In this document: positions 33,929 through 42,891 of the stretch, piece after piece
Position numbering within the stretch: position 1 is the first letter of the stretch
How the letters are laid out: every line of letters starts with the position of its first letter
Origin: Marinoscillum sp965229915
GTDB lineage: Bacteria; Bacteroidota; Bacteroidia; Cytophagales; Cyclobacteriaceae
Length of the DNA stretch: 64,000 nucleotides
Direction: 5' to 3'
Assembly (NCBI RefSeq): GCF_965229915.1
Contig: NZ_CBDDJZ010000001.1
Span: 186,001 to 250,000 of the forward strand
Notes under the pieces: model-generated
What the model saw: the letters and a program-made list of their open reading frames with translations, nothing else
What the model was told of the DNA's origin: nothing
The model's database searches: none
Translations under genes and position numbers: made by a program

Positions 33929-34345
33929 TTACTTCTGAGGAAGCTTGTTCATCACCAGACCATAGAGGAAAGTACCCATAACTGCTGAAAGAAATACGAC
34001 GGAAAATACCAAAAACCCATTACCAATAATGATGTAGATAGGCCCCGGACATGCCCCGGTGAGAGCCCATCCCAATCCAAAGATGGTTCCACCAATTAAC
34101 GGCGGCCAAAATCTCTTTTGTTTTGCCGGAATAACTATCGGATTACCGTCCACATCCTTGAGCTTGAAGTACTTGATAATTTGAATAGCAACTACTCCCA
34201 ACAAAACCGCTGAGCCAATCACGCCATACATGTGGAAGGATTCGAAACGAAACATTTCATAAATCCTGAACCATGAGATCACCTCAGCTTTGGTAAGAAT
34301 GATGCCAAATACAATTCCCGATATTAAAAACTTCAACTTGTTCAT
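33929..34345 (-). CDS. YeeE/YedE family sulfur transporter, second half-protein
   Basis: This protein of about 138 residues has four predicted membrane helices and the family's conserved Cys motif T-G-A-C-P-G-P (about residues 95-101). YeeE/YedE proteins move thiosulfate or other sulfur compounds across the inner membrane; in many Bacteroidota the two halves are separate genes. The start is ATG 34345, overlapping the upstream stop (ATGA). The longer open frame to 34423 lies inside the first half gene and is not the start. Confidence 0.88.
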   Translation of the reverse strand: MNKLKFLISGIVFGIILTKAEVISWFRIYEMFRFESFHMYGVIGSAVLLGVVAIQIIKYFKLKDVDGNPIVIPAKQKRFWPPLIGGTIFGLGWALTGACPGPIYIIIGNGFLVFSVVFLSAVMGTFLYGLVMNKLPQK

Positions 34346-34899
34346 AGGATCACTGGAAGGATAAAATGTGTCACCATAAGACCTCCTATGAAAAACCCAA
34401 TCACCGCCACCAACGATGGCCATTGCAGATTGCTCAACCCAGTGATGGCATGACCAGATGTGCAGCCATCGGCATAGCGTGTACCAAAGCCAACAAGGAT
34501 TCCTCCTAAGACCATGAAAACCAAACCTTGCACCGTTAGCAAGTTTTCCCAGTTAAAGATGTTGGTTGGGAGGTATTCTGCTCCGGGGTTTAATATTCCT
34601 ACTTCCTGAAGCGAGGCAATGGTTTCTGGATTCAGATCGATGGCCTGATCCGGAGACATGTATACTGAGGCTATGTATCCACCAATGATACATCCTGCCA
34701 CAAAGAACAAGTTCCAAACCGTAGACTTCCAGTCATATCTGAAAAACTCACTGAACTTGCCTGCTCCACCGATAGAGCATACAGTCTTAAGGGTTGATGA
34801 GATGCCAAACGTTTTTCCAAAAAAGAACATGGTGACCATCACCAAAGTGATCATCGGTCCAGCTATGTACCACGGCCAGGGCGCTTTTAACCAATCCAT
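34342..34899 (-). CDS. YeeE/YedE family sulfur transporter, first half-protein
   Basis: This 185-residue, multi-helix protein has the conserved Cys motif D-G-C-T-S-G-H (about residues 147-153). Helices at about 12-30, 58-78, 119-140 and 160-182 form one half of the transporter. Coupled translation with the second half gene (4-base overlap) indicates a 1:1 complex. Thiosulfate is the best-known substrate of the family but is not proven by sequence. No rhodanese or sulfur dioxygenase gene is adjacent. Confidence 0.88.
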   Translation of the reverse strand: MDWLKAPWPWYIAGPMITLVMVTMFFFGKTFGISSTLKTVCSIGGAGKFSEFFRYDWKSTVWNLFFVAGCIIGGYIASVYMSPDQAIDLNPETIASLQEVGILNPGAEYLPTNIFNWENLLTVQGLVFMVLGGILVGFGTRYADGCTSGHAITGLSNLQWPSLVAVIGFFIGGLMVTHFILPVIL

Positions 34900-34995
34900 T
34901 CGCTATCTATTTGATTACTACGGCGAGTATAACACGCAAACAGTCAGTTTTGATCAATAAATCGACGAATAAAATAGAATCTTAGGTCATCTAGC

Positions 34996-36078
34996 TTACA
35001 AAGCACTCATCTTGGTAATCCATTCGCGAATCAGCTCCACTCCTTCTTCATGCTCCATTCTCCGACCTAGCTCTGGCATCATCACTCCTGGATCTAATGA
35101 CTCAATGCGGTGGACTATAATGGACTGATCTGGTTTACCGGGCACAATGCCATACGTCAAACCTCCTGAACCACGACCGGCGGCTATAGGTGGTTTGTTC
35201 ACCCCATATCTGTAGGGATCTTTTTCTGAGGCTAGTAAATGTAATCCAGTATTCTTGGCTGGCCCTTCTGCTCTATGGCAGTGCGCACAGTTGATTTCCA
35301 GCCATGCTCTAGCGCGCTCATCCAATGTACCGGATTGTGGGTTGTCCCATTGAGCCAGTTTTGGTAGTGAGTTATGAGCAGGTAGAGAGTCAAGTATGGA
35401 TAGTTGATGCCATTTGATTAATTGATTCGCTGCCCCGTCCTCATAATCAAAGCTTTTATTCAATTGTCTTGCGGACGGGCCTATTGGGCTCATTCTGGCA
35501 GAGCGCTCATGACAACTCTTACATTGCACCAGGTTAGGAACCGAGTACTTGACATTTTTCAAGACTCCGTCTTCATTAACCCAGGTTACTGGGACAGTTT
35601 TGCCTGCTATTTCTAATGTGGCATCTGTTTGTGAGTCATTCCATACATAAGTCAGCGCATTCCACCCCTGCTTCTCATGAATCAATAAGCGGGTCTCAAT
35701 CAGTTTTTGATCTTTTTCCTCGTTGGTTTGGTCTAAGTCATAGTAGAAATTCTTGATGAGAATGGTCCCTTCTGCAAATTCCAAAACCTCAGAATGGTTG
35801 TAGACGGCTTGCATTCCCTCAGGTACTTTGATAAATCGAGCCTTTAAGGCATAATCTGTGAAAAGCGGAGAATTTAAATCATAAGGTATGACACCAGCAA
35901 CCGGATTGAGTTGGTTCAAAGGCTCCTCAAATAGCTTCCACTCTGAAAGCGTTTCAGGAACATCCAGCTTAGCAGATCCTTTCAAACTTAACTGTTCAAT
36001 TTCAACTGGCTTCTTCGGATTCGAGCATCCATAAACCAGATAGGATAAAATCAATATGACGCCAAAACCACTTCTCAT
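34996..36078 (-). CDS. SO2930-family diheme c-type cytochrome, lipoprotein
   Basis: This protein of about 360 residues starts MRSGFGVILILSYLVYGC, a lipoprotein signal. It has two heme c attachment sites, C-K-S-C-H in mid-protein and C-A-H-C-H about 75 residues later, with MMPELGRRM near the end offering a Met ligand. It belongs to the conserved family (TIGR03806-like, SO2930) that regularly pairs with parallel beta-helix proteins; the pair's job is not known. The ATG at 36078 overlaps the stop of its partner by four bases (ATGA). Confidence 0.88.
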   Translation of the reverse strand: MRSGFGVILILSYLVYGCSNPKKPVEIEQLSLKGSAKLDVPETLSEWKLFEEPLNQLNPVAGVIPYDLNSPLFTDYALKARFIKVPEGMQAVYNHSEVLEFAEGTILIKNFYYDLDQTNEEKDQKLIETRLLIHEKQGWNALTYVWNDSQTDATLEIAGKTVPVTWVNEDGVLKNVKYSVPNLVQCKSCHERSARMSPIGPSARQLNKSFDYEDGAANQLIKWHQLSILDSLPAHNSLPKLAQWDNPQSGTLDERARAWLEINCAHCHRAEGPAKNTGLHLLASEKDPYRYGVNKPPIAAGRGSGGLTYGIVPGKPDQSIIVHRIESLDPGVMMPELGRRMEHEEGVELIREWITKMSAL

Positions 36079-37313
36079 AATATTGGATCCAATTGCCGGC
36101 CTTCGCAAGTGTAAGGCTCCAGATTCTTGTTCAAATTTTCGAACTCATTAGCCGCATCCAGGTTAGCGAATTTAACAGCTGATTCTTTGATACACATACT
36201 GAATGGTACCTCCTTACTGATGATTCCATCCCAAACGATATCCGGAGTGTTTAGTGGAAATTTGTACATAAAAAGCAACCCAAAATCATTGCTAGTGGTA
36301 GGAAACCAGTGCTTGTTTTGGAAGCGATTATTGTGAATAAATATGTCCGTGGGATAAGGATCATAGGCGTCATCCACTTTGGACTTTTCGATGTTATCAT
36401 TCAGTTGTGTTTCTTCACTTGTTGCCATCGCTTCCACCAGTTTATAGCTAGCTATCGCCACACCAGCTGTTCGGTTATCAATCATCTCATTTCCAAAAAT
36501 CTCAATGGTTCTGGTAGCTAGCAACATCAAGCCGGTACCAGGTGGAACCGTAGCAACTACATTTCCAGCAGGAGCGAAATTTCGGAAATTGTTGCTGATC
36601 ATTTTGTTGTTGAAAACACGAGTTGTATGTCCTGTCTGAGTGAGACCCGGCATGTCAAAAACCAGGATGCCACCAGTGTTATCATGTGCATAATTATTAT
36701 ACACTTCCACCCATCTGGAGTTCTCACTTTCTATACCTGCTACATTGAAGTACGCTTCGTTGTTTCGGACGATCACACTATCAGACTGACCCACATAAAT
36801 CCCCGCATCAGATGCCCCAATGGCCACACAGTTTTCAACCAGCACATTTTTACACAATACGGGATAAAAGGCATAAGCACCATTCTCTTCCTTAGGCTCC
36901 CCAGTCCATTGAGATTTAATGTTTCGGAAGGTAATACCATCCGTATCAGTCACCTTGATGTTATCACCCTTTGCGTTCTCAATTGTGAAATTTTCAACGG
37001 TAATGCTAACTCCATTAGCAATTTTTAACCCTTCAGCACCCTCTTCTTGCATCTCGAAGGAAAGAATTGTCTTATCGATACCTTTCCCTCTAATAATCAG
37101 ATGTTTATTACCATCCACTAAAAGTGATCGTGTAAACATAAAGTGGCCTTCTGGGAGGTCTATGGTAGTACTATCGCCTGCCGTAATGAGCTGAGCTTGC
37201 AAATCACGCTCTATAGATTTCCAATCGGTTCCTTTCTCCTCTATCGTCGGTGAAGAACACGATACCATCACCAATAGAGCTACAAAAAATGGGAATGTTG
37301 TTTTCATCCCCAT
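36075..37313 (-). CDS. Parallel beta-helix lipoprotein, partner of the diheme cytochrome
   Basis: The 412-residue protein has a lipoprotein signal (VMVSC, Cys about 19) and many beta-helix turns from about residue 40. These carry Asn/Val/Ile ladders such as NGVSITVENFTIENAKGDNIKV and SRWVEVYNNYAHDNTGGI. It matches the TIGR03805-type family found in two-gene pairs or fusions with SO2930 cytochromes. The fold is shared with pectate lyases and other sugar-acting enzymes, but no catalytic set is identified. ATG 37313 or the one two codons later may be used. Confidence 0.85.
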   Translation of the reverse strand: MGMKTTFPFFVALLVMVSCSSPTIEEKGTDWKSIERDLQAQLITAGDSTTIDLPEGHFMFTRSLLVDGNKHLIIRGKGIDKTILSFEMQEEGAEGLKIANGVSITVENFTIENAKGDNIKVTDTDGITFRNIKSQWTGEPKEENGAYAFYPVLCKNVLVENCVAIGASDAGIYVGQSDSVIVRNNEAYFNVAGIESENSRWVEVYNNYAHDNTGGILVFDMPGLTQTGHTTRVFNNKMISNNFRNFAPAGNVVATVPPGTGLMLLATRTIEIFGNEMIDNRTAGVAIASYKLVEAMATSEETQLNDNIEKSKVDDAYDPYPTDIFIHNNRFQNKHWFPTTSNDFGLLFMYKFPLNTPDIVWDGIISKEVPFSMCIKESAVKFANLDAANEFENLNKNLEPYTCEGRQLDPIL

Positions 37314-37390
37314 AAGATAATTAAACTTTCAGAAATGGGATTTGGCCGGGACTAATGACTACTGGTTTTTGCCTTTATATATCCCAGAAA

Positions 37391-37834
37391 TCAGTCGACC
37401 CTATTCCAGGCATCGGCATAAATCTTCCATAGATCATCAACTTTTTTCCAGACGATCAGGTACTTACCTTTCCATTCAGAAATGCTGCCATCTTTGCGTT
37501 TGGTTTTGCCTTCGTAGTACCCAATATCATAGGCAGTCAACCCTACAATCTCGATGGTATCAGGTGTTACTTTATGCAGCAGGACATCCACCCCATCTGG
37601 TAATATCCATCGCTGTTTGATGGCTTCTCTACCTTTGATCAGATCAGCTCCTGGTGGGAGAATCATAGCATCCTCCGTGTAGGAAAGAGCCAGACTATCG
37701 TATTCCTTATTCATGTAATATTTGGAAAAGGAAGTGATGTTATCCCGAATTTGATTGAGGTCCGTTTTGGTCTGCTGTGCATATAGTCTTGGACACACAC
37801 AAAATAGTACTATACCAAGAAGTGCTTTTTTCAT
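37391..37834 (-). CDS. Secreted SnoaL/DUF4440-like (NTF2-fold) protein
   Basis: This protein of about 147 residues has a signal peptide (MKKALLGIVLFCVCPRLYAQ) and one NTF2-like domain. Marks are a helix with NITSFSKYYMNKEYDSLALSY, TEDAMILPPGADLIKGREAI and the final strands GKYLIVWKKVDDLWKIYADAWN. Such folds serve as ketosteroid-isomerase-like enzymes or ligand binders; function unknown here. A longer frame starts at 37891 and overlaps the kinase stop by four bases, but the signal peptide points to ATG 37834. Confidence 0.8.
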   Translation of the reverse strand: MKKALLGIVLFCVCPRLYAQQTKTDLNQIRDNITSFSKYYMNKEYDSLALSYTEDAMILPPGADLIKGREAIKQRWILPDGVDVLLHKVTPDTIEIVGLTAYDIGYYEGKTKRKDGSISEWKGKYLIVWKKVDDLWKIYADAWNRVD

Positions 37835-37887
37835 GATTTTGAGTTTTGATCTGTCTAAAGGTACACATTCCTGGACATTACTCCTCT

Positions 37888-39195
37888 TCACTTTAACCAG
37901 TCGGGTTTGGTAGTTACCACTTTTGCGTTGAGCATATTCAGCAGTTGATACAACCCGAAATAGGTTCTATTGATATACAAACCATGCCTCGAACCTCTGG
38001 GGTGTTTAGAGTTTCGAAGCTCCTTCATGTTACCAAGTCGCTCACTCAAATCGTAGATTTGCTGGAAATAGGTGTCGTCAGCAAAGTCGAATTCCTCCAC
38101 ATGGAATGGTTTTCCTAGCAGCATCGTCATCTCTTTGAATATGGAGATATACAGCCTCTTTTCGGCTTCAGTGTCATCTTCATAAATGAAATTAAGGCGA
38201 TACAATATGGGCAATAGCTCCTCGTCATTCGCAATCAGATCCTTACTCATCAGGCGGAAATAAGCATTGTAAAAATCTTCAGGAATCTCTTTAACACATC
38301 CAAAATCTATGATCCCCAAAGTACCATCTGAGCGCATCATGAAATTACCAGGATGCGGGTCTGCATGCACCTCCTTGAGGTTGTGAATTTGATGATGATA
38401 AAAGTCCCACATAGCCTGACCTATCTGGTTCTTAACCTCCTGACTTGGATTAGTCGCTAAAAACTCCTTCACATGAGCTCCCTCCAACCAATCCATGGTT
38501 ATTACTCTTGGAGCAGATAGCTCTTCATAGTACTCTGGAAAAACCAGGTTTTCAATATGTTTACAAGCAAGGCTTATTTTCTTTGATCGATGAACCTCTA
38601 GTTCATAGTCAGTTTCTTCTAGAAGCTTCCCCTCTACCTCATCCATGTATTGATCCAGTTCCTTTTCATTCAACCCGAACAAGCGCAGGGCAAATGGTTT
38701 TACCAGTTTCAAATCTGACTTTACACTCTCAGCCACTCCAGGGTACTGCACCTTTACAGCAAGTGTTTTACCATCCTTTTCCGCCTTGTGTACTTGTCCA
38801 ATGGATGCTGCGTTGGCTGCATTCTTAGAAAAACTATCAAAGATATTGGAAGGGTTGTCGCCGAAGTATTTCTGGAAAGTCTTGACCACCAAAGGATATG
38901 AAAGCGGCGGAGCACTGTACTGTCCCATCGCAAATCGATCTTGATAAGCCGTAGGAAGTAGGTTTTTATCCATTGCCAGCATTTGAGCTACTTTAAGCGC
39001 ACTTCCTTTTAGCTCGCTGAGTGAGTCATAAATATCTTCTGCGTTGTCCTGATCTAACTGATCGCGGCTACTATTCCGATCTTTCAGTTTGCGACCATAA
39101 TGCTTAATATAATTTCCCCCCACTTTTGCCCCTGTTTTGACGAAACGGGCTGCACGTGATACTTTTCCTACCGGGATTCTGCCTTGCTCTTTCAT
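37888..39195 (-). CDS. ABC1/AarF/UbiB-family atypical kinase
   Basis: The 435-residue protein has the UbiB-like fold. ALKVAQMLAMD sits at the KxGQ motif (read KVAQ, Gly replaced by Ala). It also has the Ala-rich loop ANAASIGQVH, AVKVQYPG with the ATP-site Lys, the catalytic HADPHPGNF and the metal-binding IDFGCV. Family members support ubiquinone or lipid metabolism at membranes with ATPase activity. This subgroup, beside a TetR-like gene, recurs in Bacteroidota from memory. Menaquinone organisms carry it too, so the substrate is open. Confidence 0.9.
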   Translation of the reverse strand: MKEQGRIPVGKVSRAARFVKTGAKVGGNYIKHYGRKLKDRNSSRDQLDQDNAEDIYDSLSELKGSALKVAQMLAMDKNLLPTAYQDRFAMGQYSAPPLSYPLVVKTFQKYFGDNPSNIFDSFSKNAANAASIGQVHKAEKDGKTLAVKVQYPGVAESVKSDLKLVKPFALRLFGLNEKELDQYMDEVEGKLLEETDYELEVHRSKKISLACKHIENLVFPEYYEELSAPRVITMDWLEGAHVKEFLATNPSQEVKNQIGQAMWDFYHHQIHNLKEVHADPHPGNFMMRSDGTLGIIDFGCVKEIPEDFYNAYFRLMSKDLIANDEELLPILYRLNFIYEDDTEAEKRLYISIFKEMTMLLGKPFHVEEFDFADDTYFQQIYDLSERLGNMKELRNSKHPRGSRHGLYINRTYFGLYQLLNMLNAKVVTTKPDWLK

Positions 39196-39272
39196 AAATT
39201 CTTAATCTTGACCTTGGAACATCCGGTAGAACAAAAAGGTTAAATATTTTTATATAAATATTAAAGATTATA

Positions 39273-41372
39273 ATGAGGTATTTAGTCCTTATAATGACAG
39301 TCTTGTTTCCGGGTCTTTCTCATGGTCAACAACCAAACTATCCACCAACCATCGAACGGACAACTGTCACTAACTACTATGGTAAAGAAATCACTGATGA
39401 ATATCGATGGCTGGAAGATGTAGACCGACCAGAAGTCAAAATATGGGTGGCCAATCAGAGCGAACTGACTAAGAAATTCCTGAAGAAAATAGCCAATAAG
39501 CACAACTCAAAAAACCTGATGAACAAATACATGGTGCGGGAGATCAGATGGAATACGCACCACAATATCAACTTTGACAACAACCGAAATGAGAATTACC
39601 GGTTTTTTTACCAAAATCAGTTCAGCACCCCATCTATATATTACAAGGAAAATACATTCAATGATTTTAAAGTACTGGTGGATCCACGTGACATTTCCAA
39701 CAAAGACAGAATAGTTCTTCAATCGTTTTCACCATCCAAAAACAATAAGTACCTGGCTTATTCATTTAACCGAAATGGGTCAGACTGGCGCGAAATACAA
39801 ATCATCAGCACCTCCAATCAAGGCTCTCCAACTGAATCACTAAAGGATGTCCGTTTCAGCGGCATCAATTGGTGTGGAAACGGGTTTTATTATACAAGGT
39901 ACCCTCCTTCTTCCATTACTGAAAAGCTTGGAAAACCTGCCATCTATTACCACCAGCTGTTCACTGAGCAAGCTGAAGACTCCCTCATTTTCCAATCTCC
40001 CAATCCGGATGATGAGCTCAACCTTTACTCTAATTACGATGAAACGATCTACGTATTAGAAGTTGAAAACCGCATAGATCATCAACACAGCTATTTCTAT
40101 TATGATCCAAGAGAGGAAATCCGAGCCTTTCGCCCACTCTTTTACAAGGTTAGATTCTCACTCACATTCGTTCACTTCAAGAACGACCGACTAATCATGC
40201 GAGCAGCATCGGGCGGCAAAACACAACTGGTATCCATCGATAAAAAAGCTCCGGGAAACCTTAAAACCATCTCACCATCAATCGAGGGTGCCTACCTAAC
40301 AAATTATGAAATACTTCCTGACCAGATTATCTTAAGCTACCAGGCAATCGATCAACCGTATTTGATAGCCATTGATTATGAAGGAAACATACTAAATAAG
40401 GCTAAACTTCCGTCTGGGGTGACTGTGAGCTCAATAAGCTATCAAAAAGCCGATCAGGAGGTTCTTTTTTACCTAGAATCCTATACAATCCCACCAGTGA
40501 TCTGTCGGTTAAACCGGCAGAATTTTAGCTATAACGTAGTGGAGCGCACTGGTGTTAATTATGATTTTCAGGACTTCAAGTATGAAGTTCGAATGGTCCA
40601 ATCTGATAGTGTGGAAATTCCGGTGTTTCTCGTCTATAAGGGAGCTCTTAAACCCAATTCTAAAACTCCAGTTCTCCTTAAGTCTTATGGTGGATTTGGA
40701 GTGATTAGCACTCCCAGATATGATCCCAACACAATCTATTTTATAGAACAAGGTGGAATATTTGCTTACGCCTATGTGCGTGGAGGTGGAGAAAAAGGTA
40801 ATCACTGGTGGCATGAAGGCAAATACCTCAACAAGATCAATGGAGTGAATGATCTCATTTCCGTAAGCGAATATCTTATTGATGAAAATCTGACAGCAAA
40901 AAAGAAAATAGCTGTAACTGGGGCTTCACATGGTGGACTCCTGGCAGCAAGTGCTCTGATTAAACGCCCTGATCTTTTCGGTGCTGGCGTCTTCCATGCA
41001 GGATTGATGGATATGCTTCGTTATGAAAACTATACAGTAGGGCCCAAATGGATTTCCGAATTTGGGACTGTCACTGATTCTGTAGGATTTTATAACCTGA
41101 TGACTTATTCTCCTTACCACCGGCTAGAACTCCAAACCGACTATCCTCCATCTCTTTTTATCACTGGTCAATCAGACGATCGAGTATCTCCATTTCATAG
41201 CTATAAAATGGCTGCACGTATGCAAAATCTGGCTGCTCAGGAAAACCCCATACTTCTTTGGGCAAAACAAGGAACTGGCCACTTCGGGCCAGACAATATG
41301 GAAGATCAATTAATAGAAAATGCTTACATCATGGGATTTCTTGACGAGTACATTCTTTCTCAAAATGACTAG
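39273..41372 (+). CDS. Prolyl oligopeptidase family (S9A) serine peptidase, secreted
   Basis: The 699-residue protein has a signal peptide (about 1-18, ending SHG), an N-terminal beta-propeller (about 60-420) and a C-terminal alpha/beta hydrolase domain. The nucleophile motif is G-A-S-H-G-G with Ser552; the acid is in QSDDRVSP and the His in GTGHFGPD. It cleaves short peptides after proline or a similar residue in the periplasm. Family members usually show GGSNGG; Ala and His here are a mild change. The stop shares CTAG (41369-41372) with the convergent TetR-like gene. Confidence 0.93.
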   Translation: MRYLVLIMTVLFPGLSHGQQPNYPPTIERTTVTNYYGKEITDEYRWLEDVDRPEVKIWVANQSELTKKFLKKIANKHNSKNLMNKYMVREIRWNTHHNINFDNNRNENYRFFYQNQFSTPSIYYKENTFNDFKVLVDPRDISNKDRIVLQSFSPSKNNKYLAYSFNRNGSDWREIQIISTSNQGSPTESLKDVRFSGINWCGNGFYYTRYPPSSITEKLGKPAIYYHQLFTEQAEDSLIFQSPNPDDELNLYSNYDETIYVLEVENRIDHQHSYFYYDPREEIRAFRPLFYKVRFSLTFVHFKNDRLIMRAASGGKTQLVSIDKKAPGNLKTISPSIEGAYLTNYEILPDQIILSYQAIDQPYLIAIDYEGNILNKAKLPSGVTVSSISYQKADQEVLFYLESYTIPPVICRLNRQNFSYNVVERTGVNYDFQDFKYEVRMVQSDSVEIPVFLVYKGALKPNSKTPVLLKSYGGFGVISTPRYDPNTIYFIEQGGIFAYAYVRGGGEKGNHWWHEGKYLNKINGVNDLISVSEYLIDENLTAKKKIAVTGASHGGLLAASALIKRPDLFGAGVFHAGLMDMLRYENYTVGPKWISEFGTVTDSVGFYNLMTYSPYHRLELQTDYPPSLFITGQSDDRVSPFHSYKMAARMQNLAAQENPILLWAKQGTGHFGPDNMEDQLIENAYIMGFLDEYILSQND

Positions 41373-42028
41373 CGCTGCTGAAACATAAATTTGGCAAAAT
41401 CAATCATAGAGTCCAATGGACCTTTTGCAACAAGGTCTAGCCCCAGATTCACCGACTTTTCGATGGCGGCATCAGTACGTTCATAATCTGCACTATCATC
41501 ATTAGCCCAAAAGCGTGTGATAAATAAGAAATGGATCCAAAATCCTTTTTCATACTGATTGGTAAAAGGTCGCTCAGCAATCTCACTAGTATCTTTTCCC
41601 TCGATGATCAGTCCTTTGATGTATTCAGCGAAACCAGACTTTAACTGCTCTAAAAAGTAAGGATTTACCTCATGTTTAGGTATTTCTTCAAAACGCTTCA
41701 GTACAAAGCTCCTGTTGTTTTTCAGCACTTCTAACCAGGTAAAATAGAATGCAAGAAGCTTCTCACGAACGGTATACTCCGCATAAGCAGCATCTCCTTC
41801 TATGGTGTCTGTTGTTTCCTTTAGCCAATCGCTCCAGATGCTTCGCTCCAACGATCTGAAAGAATTAAAATGCTGATAAAACTCTGCCTCTGTACTCTTC
41901 AAGTCTTTGGAAAATGCAAATACAGACGCTGGGTTTTGACCTTTAGTAAGAACTTCTTCAATGAAAGCTTTCTTAAAATCTGTCTTATTCACAGACTTTT
42001 TTCGTTTTTTAGTAGCAGTTTGTTCCAT
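41369..42028 (-). CDS. TetR-like regulator with atypical DNA-binding region
   Basis: The 219-residue all-helical protein begins with a very basic tail (KKRKKSVNK). The region TDFKKAFIEEVLTKGQNPASVFAFSKDLKSTEAEFYQHF follows the TetR helix pattern, with YQHF at the place of the usual YxHF, though the HTH is not canonical. The rest is a ligand-type helical domain. It may control the neighbouring peptidase or the ABC1 kinase gene, but I cannot see an operator. Confidence in TetR ancestry is good, in DNA binding moderate. Confidence 0.75.
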   Translation of the reverse strand: MEQTATKKRKKSVNKTDFKKAFIEEVLTKGQNPASVFAFSKDLKSTEAEFYQHFNSFRSLERSIWSDWLKETTDTIEGDAAYAEYTVREKLLAFYFTWLEVLKNNRSFVLKRFEEIPKHEVNPYFLEQLKSGFAEYIKGLIIEGKDTSEIAERPFTNQYEKGFWIHFLFITRFWANDDSADYERTDAAIEKSVNLGLDLVAKGPLDSMIDFAKFMFQQR

Positions 42029-42082
42029 ATGCGTTGTTAACCTCTTGAATTAGAAAAAAGTTAGTTGCTTAAATCACTTTTT

Positions 42083-42733
42083 ATGAAAATAATCTTCGTA
42101 ACCACCCTATTTCTTGTGCTCTCTGTTTCATTGGTCTATAGTCAATCACTCACAGCAGAAGACATTATCACCAAATCAATCAATTATCATGACCCAGGTG
42201 ACAACTGGTCCGGTTTTATCGGAAAACTGGTCATAACAGAAGAACGCGAAGCAGGCGACCGTCTCACCAGATTTTCAATCAACAATCAAATTGGAAGGTT
42301 TCTGTTTGAGCGTAATGATGTGTCGCATGGCATGCTCATGGACTCTTGCTTCGTGATCTCAGGTGAAGCTGATTGTGATAGAGTAGCTACTATCCGTAAT
42401 TACTACCTGTATTTGTGGGGATTGCCAATGAAGCTACAGGATGCTGGCACAAATCTGCAGTCGGAAGTTCAAAGTATTGAAGATTGGCATGGACGATCCG
42501 TCTATGTGATTGAAGTCCATTATGAACGGGAGAATTGGAGTTATTTTATTGACCAAAATAACTTTGCCTTGGTTGGCTACCAGTTTATGTTCAACTACAA
42601 AGAAGGTGGTGAGTTGATTACTCTAGATGGGGAATTGGAAGCTGATGGAATAAAATTTCCAAAAACCCGGACATGGTATGAGCTGCCGGGAGAAACATAT
42701 TTGGCAAAGGACATGCTCACAGCCATAGAATAA
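42083..42733 (+). CDS. Secreted protein of the DUF6503-like type
   Basis: This protein of about 216 residues has a signal peptide (MKIIFVTTLFLVLSVSLVYSQ) followed by AEDIITKSINYHDP. A beta-rich fold comparable to LolA/outer-membrane lipoprotein-sorting-like proteins follows: NWSYFIDQNNFALVGYQFMF and KFPKTRTWYELPGE. The family is common in Bacteroidota with no known role. ATG 42083 gives the signal peptide; TTG 42065 would precede it by six residues. Confidence 0.7.
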   Translation: MKIIFVTTLFLVLSVSLVYSQSLTAEDIITKSINYHDPGDNWSGFIGKLVITEEREAGDRLTRFSINNQIGRFLFERNDVSHGMLMDSCFVISGEADCDRVATIRNYYLYLWGLPMKLQDAGTNLQSEVQSIEDWHGRSVYVIEVHYERENWSYFIDQNNFALVGYQFMFNYKEGGELITLDGELEADGIKFPKTRTWYELPGETYLAKDMLTAIE

Positions 42734-42737
42734 AAAA

Positions 42738-42762
42738 AGCCTCCCCTTAAATGAGGGAGGCT
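42738..42762 (-). terminator. Rho-independent terminator at the end of the T9SS cluster
   Basis: AGCCTCCC and GGGAGGCT pair around a 9-base loop. The minus strand continues with a T run, so it stops transcription arriving from 42892. It begins 5 bases after the stop of the plus-strand gene and may serve both directions. Confidence 0.75.
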
Positions 42763-42837
42763 CTTAACCAGCGGTGAACAGATACAGAAGTATTCTGTGA
42801 AATATGATACTAAGTTAAAGTATGCACTTAGAGACTT

Positions 42838-42858
42838 CAATACCCTATTTATGGTATT
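42838..42858. promoter_or_regulatory. TACC-N8-GGTA palindrome, copy 1
   Basis: CAATACCCTA, five AT bases, then GGTATT. The arms are identical to those of the site at 58690-58710 while the spacer differs. It resembles the 7-2-7 sites (TACC...GGTA) of NarL/LuxR-type response regulators. Here it lies between the terminator and the end of the 42892 gene. Confidence 0.4.
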
Positions 42859-42891
42859 TTTCTACTCACCAATTTTTGCCAATGTTAGGCA

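Noticed and set aside
34346..34423. Longer N-terminus of the second YeeE/YedE half
   Set aside because: It lies inside the first half gene; the ATGA junction at 34342-34345 gives a normal start.
34807..34814. AAACGTTT core resembling the LacI-type operator
   Set aside because: It is within the YeeE coding sequence, lacks the full CAAACGTTTG and the flanking bases, and is probably chance.
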